A stretch of DNA of 26,807 bases from CAYJRW01 sp964372865 (GTDB lineage Bacteria > Patescibacteriota > Minisyncoccia > Minisyncoccales > 2-12-FULL-40-12), in contig CAYJRW010000006.1 of the NCBI GenBank assembly GCA_964372865.1, positions 1 to 26,807 of the forward strand, in the 5' to 3' direction. Shown here piece after piece: positions 22,043-26,807 of this stretch; within the stretch, counting starts at the first letter, position 1, and every line of letters begins with the position of its first letter. Made by a program: the position numbers and the translations under genes. The notes beneath the pieces were generated by a model. The model saw only the letters and a list, made by a program, of their open reading frames with translations. It was not told where the DNA came from and ran no database searches.

Positions 22043-23122
22043 TGCTTCAATGATTGGTTCCAGTTTGCCTTCCATAATTTGTTCAATGTTGTGGAAGCTT
22101 TTTTTAATGCGGTGGTCGGTTATTCTGTCTTGAGGGAAGTTATAAGTTCTTATTTTTTCAGCTCTTTTTGCTTTGCCTATTTGAGCTTTTCTTTTTCCTG
22201 AAATTTTTTGTTCTTGGGCAACTTCCTTTTGTTCCAAAAGACGGGCTTCCAAAATAGACATTGCGTTTTCTTTGTTTTGCTGCAAACTCCTTTCCGTTTG
22301 GGAAGTTACAACGAGTCCTGTTGGCAAATGAGTTATTCTTACAGCTGTCATTCTCTTGTTGACATATTGGCCGCCTGGCCCCGAGGACTTGTAAGTGTCA
22401 GTTTTCAAGTCAGCAGGATTTATTGTTATCTTTCCTTTTTTTGGTTTTGGCAAAACCGCGATAGAAACGGTTGACGTGTGGACCCTGCCTATTTTTTCGG
22501 TGGCAGGGATTCTTTGAACCCTGTGAACGCCTGCCTCATTTTTGATTTTGAGAAAAACACCTTCGCCTGAAATTTCAAAGACAACTTCCTTGAAGCCGCC
22601 AAGTTCGCTTTTTCTTGAGTCCAAAACCCTCTGTTTCCAATCCTGTGCCTGCGCGTATTTTGAGTACATTCTAAAAAGGTCTGCTGCAAAAAGCGAGGCC
22701 TCTTGGCCGCCTGTTCCAGCCCGAATCTCTACAATTGAGGAACCAAAATTTTCCGCTTCTCGGGGGCTGCTTTCTCCGTTCAAGATTGCGTCCAGTTCTT
22801 TCTCCAAATTTTTTTCCCTTTCTTGGAACAGCCCTATTTCTGCTTCGGCTAAGGAAACAAGTTCTGGCTCCTCTTTTGCGGCAATTATTGCTTTGTTTTC
22901 TTCAAGTTTATTTTTTAAGTCCTGCAGCTCTTTTTCTTTTTCAATTATTTTTTCCAAATACGTCTTTCTTTTGGAAAGCTCTTCAAATACGCGAGCTTTA
23001 GCGAAGCGTGAAGATGAATCTTTAGATTCATCGCCTTTTTCCCAATCAGAAATAAGCTCAGGCGAGCTGAGCTTTTGCAGAATCTCCTCGTATTCTTTTT
23101 CAACGTCTTTTGCGCTTGACAT
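22022..23122 (-). CDS. prfA: Peptide chain release factor 1, with an inserted repeat-coded segment
   Basis: RF1 reads UAA and UAG and releases the finished peptide. The start at 23122 gives MSSAKDVEKEYEEILQKLSS, the family's first helix; the frame is open 45 codons further upstream but only over rpmE. The 366 residues include the stop-codon tripeptide PAT (within VQRIPATEKIGRVHTS), which marks RF1 rather than RF2 and comes with the SSGPGGQYVNKRMTAVRITH segment bearing the catalytic GGQ. Residues 30-45 (GDESKDSSSRFAKARV) interrupt domain 1, where relatives run directly from ISDxEK to FxELSK. The 48 nt encoding them (22988-23035) are palindromic element copy B. Domain 1 is not needed for catalysis, so function is probably kept. 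It overlaps rpmE by 23 nt. Confidence 0.95.
   Translation of the reverse strand: MSSAKDVEKEYEEILQKLSSPELISDWEKGDESKDSSSRFAKARVFEELSKRKTYLEKIIEKEKELQDLKNKLEENKAIIAAKEEPELVSLAEAEIGLFQEREKNLEKELDAILNGESSPREAENFGSSIVEIRAGTGGQEASLFAADLFRMYSKYAQAQDWKQRVLDSRKSELGGFKEVVFEISGEGVFLKIKNEAGVHRVQRIPATEKIGRVHTSTVSIAVLPKPKKGKITINPADLKTDTYKSSGPGGQYVNKRMTAVRITHLPTGLVVTSQTERSLQQNKENAMSILEARLLEQKEVAQEQKISGKRKAQIGKAKRAEKIRTYNFPQDRITDHRIKKSFHNIEQIMEGKLEPIIEALLGGEH
22988..23035 (-). repeat. Palindromic element copy B, inside prfA
   Basis: The 48-nt in-frame insertion reads on the plus strand as TTTAGCGAAGCGTGA, then AGA-TGAATC-TTTA-GATTCA-TCGCC. The tip is GATGAATC (23013-23020) with GATTCATC (23025-23032), eight perfect pairs. 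Relative to its host gene it lies in the opposite orientation to copies A and C. Confidence 0.75.
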
Positions 23123-23330
23123 GTTCCGCTTTTTTGGCAAGGCGTTTTCTGAATTTTTCCACTCTTCCCATTGTGTCAACCATTTTCTCCTTTCCGGTAT
23201 AAAAGGGGTGGCAGCTGGAACAAATCTCAATTTCCATAAATTCTCTGGTTGAACCAACGGTAAATGTGTTTCCGCAAGCGCATTGAACCCGGGCTTCTGG
23301 ATAATATTTGGGGTGGATATCTTTCTTCAT
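23100..23330 (-). CDS. rpmE: Large-subunit ribosomal protein bL31, zinc-binding form
   Basis: It helps bridge the subunits. The 76 residues start at 23330, giving MKKDIHPKYYPEARVQC, the family's N-terminus. The zinc ribbon is complete, CACG (17-20) and CSSCHPFYTGKEKMVD (37-52), so this is the Cys-containing form made under zinc-replete conditions. The C-terminus is strongly basic (KRLAKKAEHVKRKRR), which suits rRNA binding. It heads the rpmE-prfA unit, a pairing common in bacteria; prfA begins within its last codons. Confidence 0.95.
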   Translation of the reverse strand: MKKDIHPKYYPEARVQCACGNTFTVGSTREFMEIEICSSCHPFYTGKEKMVDTMGRVEKFRKRLAKKAEHVKRKRR

Positions 23331-23336
23331 GTCTTT

Positions 23337-23365
23337 AATATACCAAAAACCAAAAAGTCTCGCAA
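23337..23365 (-). promoter_or_regulatory. Promoter of rpmE-prfA
   Basis: On the minus strand: TTGCGA (23365-23360), 17-bp spacer, extended -10 TGG-TATATT (hexamer 23342-23337), six bases, then the ATG at 23330. Transcription is predicted to start exactly at the A of the start codon. Confidence 0.75.
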
Positions 23366-23375
23366 TAGAGTGCAC

Positions 23376-23720
23376 TGGATGAGGACATAGGTAACACTTT
23401 TACCTTTAACTTCCCTATTTTAGTCTGCTTATTCAGAACCTGTTTTGGTCAGATAATTAAATGATTTGCCACTTGGCTTTCATAACTTAACTTTTCACAA
23501 CTTAAAACATAACTTAAAAATGAGAAAATAAGCAATACATTTAATTTAGCCATCGCATTTTTATATGTAAGGTAAAATATTTTTATTTTTGATTTTTGAG
23601 GTAATTAAGAGATAATAACTTTGCTCTTCAAATTCGCTTTTTTATTGGGATAACAGTCCTGGGGTGCCAGAGGCTCCTTACGCTTTCGTCAAAAGGGTTT
23701 AACCGCAAAAAACGAAAAGG
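23376..23720. other. AT-rich divergent intergenic region between rpmE and rpsB
   Basis: No protein gene is convincing here. It contains three near-identical direct repeats, CATAACTTAA (23481-23490), CACAACTTAA (23496-23505) and CATAACTTAA (23508-23517), which could bind a regulator. AGGTAAAAT near 23571 could be another -10. The part 23640-23720 is less AT-rich (CCTGGGGTGCCAGAGGCTCC) and may form a leader structure if rpsB is also transcribed from further upstream. Any regulatory role is a guess. Confidence 0.35.
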
Positions 23721-23749
23721 TTGTTTTATTTTGTTTGATATGGTATATC
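23721..23749 (+). promoter_or_regulatory. Promoter of rpsB
   Basis: TTGTTT (23721-23726), 17-bp spacer, extended -10 TGG-TATATC (hexamer 23744-23749), seven bases, then the ATG at 23757. The mRNA should be leaderless. Confidence 0.6.
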
Positions 23750-23756
23750 TAAAAAT

Positions 23757-24464
23757 ATGGTAAAAGAAAAAAAAGAGGATTTCAAGATTGATACCGAAGA
23801 AATGGCTAAAGCCGGCCTTCATTTTGGGCACAGAACTTCCATAGTCCACCCTAAAATGATGCCTTATTTATACGGAGTCAGAAACAACATTAACCTTATT
23901 GATTTGGAAAAAACCAAGGGAAAATTGGCAGAAGCCCTTAAATTTATTCAGCAGCTCATTTCAGAAAATAAAGTTTTGTTAATGGTCGGAACAAAAGTTC
24001 AAGTAAAGGATTTGGTGAAAGAAATGGCAAAAGAATGCGGCTTGCCCTATATTACCGAGAGATGGCTTGGCGGCACTTTTACAAATTTTGACGTAATTAG
24101 GAAAAGAGTTGACTATTATAAAGAGTTGGAGAGAAAAAAAGCAGAAGGCGAGCTGGAAAAATACACCAAAAAAGAAAGAGCCAATATTGACCAGGAGATT
24201 AAGGATTTGGAAACAAAGTTTGGCGGCATCAAAGATTTGGGAAAGCTGCCAGACGCTATTTTTATTTTAGATATGAAAAAAGACAGCTTGGCAGTGAAAG
24301 AAGCCAGAGAAAAAGGGGTAAAGATGATTGGGGTTTCAGACACAAACATTGACCCGACTTTGGCCGACTACCCGATTCCGGCTAACGATGACGCCATAAG
24401 TTCCGTGAAATATATATTAGACAAGGTAAAGGAGGCGATAAAATTATGCCAGAAAAAGAGTTAA
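23757..24464 (+). CDS. rpsB: Small-subunit ribosomal protein uS2
   Basis: It joins late in assembly of the small subunit and helps hold bS1 where that is present. The 235 residues have the expected landmarks: AGLHFGHRTSIVHPKMMPYL (19-38), GVRNNINLIDLEKT (40-53), ITERWLGGTFTNFDVIRKRV (98-117), LPDAIFILDM, and GVSDTNIDPTLADYPIPAND (with the usual N-x-D-P). The central helical hairpin (KKAEGELEKYTKKERANIDQ) is normal. There is no Shine-Dalgarno before it. The EF-Ts gene begins inside its end, as the classic rpsB-tsf pair. Confidence 0.97.
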   Translation: MVKEKKEDFKIDTEEMAKAGLHFGHRTSIVHPKMMPYLYGVRNNINLIDLEKTKGKLAEALKFIQQLISENKVLLMVGTKVQVKDLVKEMAKECGLPYITERWLGGTFTNFDVIRKRVDYYKELERKKAEGELEKYTKKERANIDQEIKDLETKFGGIKDLGKLPDAIFILDMKKDSLAVKEAREKGVKMIGVSDTNIDPTLADYPIPANDDAISSVKYILDKVKEAIKLCQKKS

Positions 24465-24745
24465 ATCAAGGAATAATTGAATCGTACATCCACTCAAACA
24501 AGAGAATCGGTGTTTTGGTGGAGCTGAGATGTGAGACCGATTTTGTGGCAAAAACAGAAGAGTTTAAAGCCCTGGCTCATGAATTGTGCCTGCAAGTTGC
24601 CGCAATGAATCCAAAAAAATCAGAACTCTTGCGCCAGCCCTGGATTAAAGACGAATCAAAAAGGATAAAGGACTTGGTTGATGAATACATTGTTAAGCTT
24701 GGCGAAAGCATAATAGTAAAAAGATTCACAAGATATGGGTTTTGA
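24446..24745 (+). CDS. tsf: Minimal elongation factor Ts (no UBA domain)
   Basis: EF-Ts recycles EF-Tu by driving GDP release. Only 99 residues are present. The core is unmistakable: RIGVLVELRCETDFVAKTEEF (20-40), with the TDFV motif (31-34) whose Asp-Phe disturb the EF-Tu Mg site, then ALAHELCLQVAAMNP, and a C-terminal KLGESIIVKRFTRYGF (84-99), like the family's IGENIVVRRF. Missing is the N-terminal ~50-residue UBA domain that docks on EF-Tu, and the second core subdomain and coiled coil. It is not a sequencing frameshift in the UBA region, since rpsB codes up to 24464 and leaves no room. AAAGGAGG (24427-24434) before the ATG is a good Shine-Dalgarno. Confidence 0.88.
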   Translation: MPEKELNQGIIESYIHSNKRIGVLVELRCETDFVAKTEEFKALAHELCLQVAAMNPKKSELLRQPWIKDESKRIKDLVDEYIVKLGESIIVKRFTRYGF

Positions 24746-25187
24746 AATCGCAGCTTTAATCATCTTATTAATAGGCCTTATAGGAATGGGCGTAATTATT
24801 TACCGCAAGATTCCGGTCTTGGCTGAGTTGCCGGAAACATCTGCGCAAGCAAAAGAGAATTTATTGGTGCGGCTAAAAAATAAAGTTTTCAATATTTCCT
24901 TTGTCAAAAATTTTTCCTTTGCATTGTTTTTACAAAAAATCCTATCCAAAATAAGGATTTTGACTCTGAGAACAGAAAGCAAGACAGCTGACTGGCTGCA
25001 GAAATTGAGAGAAAAATCGCAAAAGAAAAAGAACTTTGATAATGACAACTATTGGCAGGAACTAAAAAACTCAACGGCCGAGCCTCGTGAAAGCAAGGCG
25101 CGGCGGGAGATGAATACGAAGTATTCAGCGACCAACCAGGAAAACAAAAAAGGAAAGCGGGGGCCGGGGGATTACATGCCTGAGTAG
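24735..25187 (+). CDS. Small membrane-anchored protein, unknown function; stop codon inside a tRNA gene
   Basis: This 150-residue protein begins with one membrane helix (IAALIILLIGLIGMGVIIYR, 5-24), followed by a basic, helical, probably cytoplasmic region (LLVRLKNKVFNISFVK, WLQKLREKSQKKKN). I do not recognise a family. The tail from about 112 (NSTAEPRESKARREMNTK) is encoded by palindromic element copy C, which probably changed or extended the original C-terminus. It starts within the last codons of tsf (11 nt overlap), and its TAG stop at 25185-25187 is the TA linker plus the first D-stem base of tRNA-Thr, so gene and tRNA overlap by 10 nt on the same strand. Confidence 0.7.
   Translation: MGFEIAALIILLIGLIGMGVIIYRKIPVLAELPETSAQAKENLLVRLKNKVFNISFVKNFSFALFLQKILSKIRILTLRTESKTADWLQKLREKSQKKKNFDNDNYWQELKNSTAEPRESKARREMNTKYSATNQENKKGKRGPGDYMPE
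25080..25133 (+). repeat. Palindromic element copy C, in the 3' part of the small membrane-anchored gene
   Basis: The core GAGA-TGAATAC-GAA-GTATTCA-GCGACC has a perfect 7-bp tip stem (25111-25117 with 25121-25127). Preceding blocks GTGAAAGC, AAGGCG and CGGCGG match the GAGCGAAGC and AGGGCG blocks of copy A. The flanks GAGATGAA and TTCAGCGACC are identical to those of copy A, while the tip is longer by two base pairs on each side. Confidence 0.7.
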
Positions 25188-25249
25188 CTCAATGGCAGAG
25201 CAACGGTTTTGTAAACCGTAGGTTGGTGGTTCGAGCCCACTCTCAGGCT
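25178..25249 (+). tRNA. trnT(ugu): tRNA-Thr (anticodon UGU)
   Basis: The cloverleaf is complete in 72 nt: acceptor GCCTGAG/CTCAGGC (7 bp, 25178-25184 and 25242-25248), D-stem GCTC/GAGC, anticodon stem ACGGT/ACCGT around TTTGTAA with anticodon TGT at 25210-25212, a five-base variable loop AGGTT, and T-arm GGTGG-TTCGAGC-CCACT. The discriminator is T25249. The 3' CCA is not encoded (CAA follows), so it must be added by the CCA enzyme. It reads ACA and probably other ACN codons. It is cotranscribed with, and overlaps, the preceding protein gene, so the 5' end must be freed by RNase P. Confidence 0.95.
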
Positions 25250-25251
25250 CA

Positions 25252-25305
25252 AGCTCAACGAAGTTTAGCGCAGAGCGTAAGATGAGATTTATCTCGGCGC
25301 AGGCT
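25252..25305 (+). repeat. Palindromic element copy D, just after tRNA-Thr
   Basis: Blocks GTTTAGCGCAGAGCGTA (like TTTAGCGAAGCGTGA of copy B), then AGA-TGAGA-TTTA-TCTCG-GCGC, with tip stem 25283-25287/25292-25296. It lies in the gap, beginning three bases after the tRNA, and could also act as a 3' stem for tRNA processing. The rest of the gap to 25366 holds a possible promoter and nothing else I can see. Confidence 0.6.
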
Positions 25306-25328
25306 TTAACAAATTTTTAACGAAGATA

Positions 25329-25357
25329 TTGGCTTCACAAAAAGCAATGTGTAAATC
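25329..25357 (+). promoter_or_regulatory. Possible promoter of qng1
   Basis: TTGGCT (25329-25334), 17-bp spacer, TAAATC (25352-25357). Predicted start near 25364, about three bases before the ATG. The -10 is a weak match. Confidence 0.35.
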
Positions 25358-25366
25358 GTAAAAAGG

Positions 25367-26365
25367 ATGGAGTTTTCAACCACCAAGCCAGATCCCTTCC
25401 GCATTCTTGCTTCGACGAAAAGAGTGTTGGAGGAGGCGAAATTTGTATCTCTCAACACGAAAGCAGTAAATGAAAATGTCCAGCGGATAGATGAGTATCT
25501 TAAAGAGCGCGAAGATTTTCCTGACCACGGCCATCGGCTGACCGGTAACTTTGAAACTGACGTGCAGCTCATTTTCTTTGAGAGCGCGATGGGTTTTTGC
25601 TTTTGGGCAAAACCCGGCGAGCCAAAGTGGGGCATTGAGATGCCAGACGGAGAGAAAGTTGACGGTTGGTATGGCGTGGCAGCTTCTTTCAAGCGCGCGC
25701 ATGACGAAGGGGTGCCTGTTGCGGAAGCTGACTTTTTGGCAACACTCAAGAGAGAAGACGTTCGGAATATATTTCGCACGGCTACGGGCGCTGAAATTCC
25801 TCTTTTAGATGAACGCGTTGCCATTTTGAGAGAAAACTCGCGGATTCTCAACGATAACTTTAAAGGCAAAGCAGCGCGCCTTTTGGAAGTTGCCGATTAC
25901 GACGTGGTTAAGCTTTTCCATCTACTCTTGCAGTATTTCCCCTCCTATAGAGACATTGCGACATACAATGGGACAGAAGTAGTGTTCCTAAAAATAGCCC
26001 ACCTCCTTGCCCTTGACATAGAATATAGGTTGACTCCCAGTTCCAAGCGCCCTTTCCTGAAGAACTTTGAACAACTTTGCGTATTTGCGGACTACAAACT
26101 ACCGCAGATTCTGCGGATGTTCGGCGTGCTGGAATATGAACAGTCTCTTGCTGGCACGGTTGATTCCTTCGAGGTTATTCCTGCAGGAAGTCCACAGGAA
26201 GTGGAGATGCGAGCTGGCGCCATATGGGGCGTAGAGTTGTTTCGTCAACAGCTTCCAGAGTATTCTTCCGTGCAAATAGGCCACGTCATATGGCTTATGA
26301 GTCAGGATAAAGACCTGCAGGCTAAGATTAAGCCCTATCACCGCACATACACTACCTTCTATTAA
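25367..26365 (+). CDS. qng1: Queuosine 5'-phosphate N-glycosylase (queuosine salvage protein, former DUF2419)
   Basis: Proteins of this family release queuine from queuosine 5'-monophosphate so that the base can be reused to modify tRNA. The 332 residues align from memory, end to end, with human C9orf64/QNG1: FFESAMGFCFWAKPGEPKW (70-88), DGWYGVAASFKRAHDEGVP (99-117), DVRNIFRTATGAEIPLLDER (131-150), LLQYFPSYRDIATYNG (187-202), FADYKLPQILRMFG (240-253, holding the conserved Asp of the active site), EVEMRAGAIWGVEL (278-291), and the terminal YHRTYTTFY. It is cytoplasmic. Its neighbours (tRNA-Thr, maf) do not form a known salvage cluster. No queuine transporter or tgt is in the window. Its somewhat higher G+C hints at transfer. 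Confidence 0.9.
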   Translation: MEFSTTKPDPFRILASTKRVLEEAKFVSLNTKAVNENVQRIDEYLKEREDFPDHGHRLTGNFETDVQLIFFESAMGFCFWAKPGEPKWGIEMPDGEKVDGWYGVAASFKRAHDEGVPVAEADFLATLKREDVRNIFRTATGAEIPLLDERVAILRENSRILNDNFKGKAARLLEVADYDVVKLFHLLLQYFPSYRDIATYNGTEVVFLKIAHLLALDIEYRLTPSSKRPFLKNFEQLCVFADYKLPQILRMFGVLEYEQSLAGTVDSFEVIPAGSPQEVEMRAGAIWGVELFRQQLPEYSSVQIGHVIWLMSQDKDLQAKIKPYHRTYTTFY

Positions 26366-26394
26366 ATACACTATTAGTACTTTAATTTAAAAGT

Positions 26395-26807
26395 ATGAAA
26401 ATAATTTTGGGTTCTCAATCAAAGTGGAGAAAAGATATTTTAGAGAGAATGGGATACAAGTTTGAAGTTATGGCGGCCAACATTGATGAAAAAGCAATTC
26501 GCTTTGACAATCCCGAGAAATTGGCTCTGGCTTTGGCTCATGCCAAGGCTGACGCGCTTTTGCCAAAAATTCAGGAAAGCGCTATTTTAATTACTTCAGA
26601 CCAGGTTGATGTGTGCAACGGCCAAATTAGGGAGAAACCAGAAAATGCACAACAGGCCAAGGAATTTTTGCGCAGTTATAATAAATATCCGGTGGAAACC
26701 GTAACGGCAGTGGTGGCGGTTAATACCGCCAACCAAAAAAGAAAAGAAGGTCTGGACATTGCTAAGGCCTATTTCAAACCTATGACAGAGGAAAAAATTG
26801 AGGAGTT
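26395..26807 (+). CDS. maf: Maf/YhdE-type nucleotide pyrophosphatase, cut by window edge
   Basis: Maf proteins hydrolyse non-canonical or standard nucleoside triphosphates to monophosphates and can delay septum formation. The first 137 codons are visible. They include the N-terminal signature IILGSQSKWRKDILERMGY (3-21; family S-x-S-xx-R), ANIDEKAIR, ALAHAKADALLP, the catalytic-base stretch ITSDQVDVCNGQIREKP (family SDQxV...xGxxxxKP), and the start of the ETVTAVVAVN strand. The usual length is about 190-200, so some 55 residues lie beyond the edge. The start at 26395 gives the expected short N-terminus. Confidence 0.9.
   Translation, partial: MKIILGSQSKWRKDILERMGYKFEVMAANIDEKAIRFDNPEKLALALAHAKADALLPKIQESAILITSDQVDVCNGQIREKPENAQQAKEFLRSYNKYPVETVTAVVAVNTANQKRKEGLDIAKAYFKPMTEEKIEE

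Noticed and set aside
22542..23252. 236-codon plus-strand open frame opposite prfA and rpmE
   Set aside because: It is very Ser/Phe-rich, as expected of the antisense of Lys/Glu-rich genes; prfA and rpmE on the other strand have full family motifs.
23481..23517. Three CATAACTTAA-like direct repeats as a CRISPR or iteron array
   Set aside because: Units are only 10 nt, spaced 12-15 nt start to start, without unique spacers, cas genes or replication genes; kept only as a possible operator.
24446..24745. Frameshift explaining the short EF-Ts
   Set aside because: The upstream bases code for the rpsB C-terminus, and the following gene starts at its natural end; nothing resembling a UBA domain is present in any frame nearby.
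1..26807. Alternative code with UGA read as Gly
   Set aside because: Several genes (ribF, DoxX, ftsZ, acs) end at UGA exactly where their families end, and the following gene starts right there.

Overview
The window reads as a piece of a small, AT-leaning bacterial genome of the Candidate Phyla Radiation (Patescibacteria), probably of a Parcubacteria-like group. That assignment is an inference. It rests on very tight gene packing, many 4-23 nt overlaps, short or divergent versions of core proteins (EF-Ts, enolase, FtsZ), archaeal-type enzymes among bacterial ribosomal genes, and a secreted Cys-rich protein of a kind I associate with these genomes. UGA is an ordinary stop (ends of ribF, the DoxX gene, ftsZ and acs), so the code is not the UGA=Gly code of Gracilibacteria/SR1.

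Layout. 1-490 (minus): start of a secreted metallopeptidase-like protein. 541-907: gene-free stretch with four hairpins. 908-3256: DEAD-box helicase, EEP-fold hydrolase, small membrane protein. 3287-5892: class III aminotransferase, then lumazine synthase, riboflavin kinase and riboflavin synthase. 5898-6964: redoxin and DoxX protein. 6996-9205: divergent FtsZ coupled to NAD(P)H-hydrate dehydratase. 9244-9836: small membrane protein with its own promoter, a ~200 nt structured leader, a strong Shine-Dalgarno and a terminator. 9865-19972: central carbon block: enolase, envelope protein, phosphoglycerate mutase, glutaredoxin, GAPDH, acetyl-CoA synthetase, PEP synthase, pyrophosphatase, archaeal-type FBP aldolase/phosphatase. 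19995-22042: bL25 and a coiled-coil lytic transglycosylase. 22022-23330 (minus): RF1 and bL31. 23757-25249: uS2, minimal EF-Ts, small membrane-anchored protein, tRNA-Thr(UGU). 25367 to the end: queuosine-salvage protein Qng1 and a Maf protein cut by the window edge.

How the genes work together. The carbon block covers most of a gluconeogenic route: acetate to acetyl-CoA with PPi removal, pyruvate to PEP, PEP to 3-phosphoglycerate, 1,3-BPG to GAP, and triose phosphates to fructose 6-phosphate by one bifunctional enzyme. Pyruvate synthase, PGK and TIM are not here. The rib genes supply only the late steps of FMN synthesis.

Two window-wide patterns deserve most attention. First, a family of short palindromic elements has landed inside genes: in frame in the redoxin, in RF1 and in the tail of a small membrane protein, and also beside the tRNA. 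It resembles the Rickettsia palindromic elements in behaviour. Second, many genes have a good -10 (often extended TGG-TANNNT, several with a -35 at 16-17 bp) placed so that transcription should start at or within a few bases of the ATG, which suggests widespread leaderless mRNAs.
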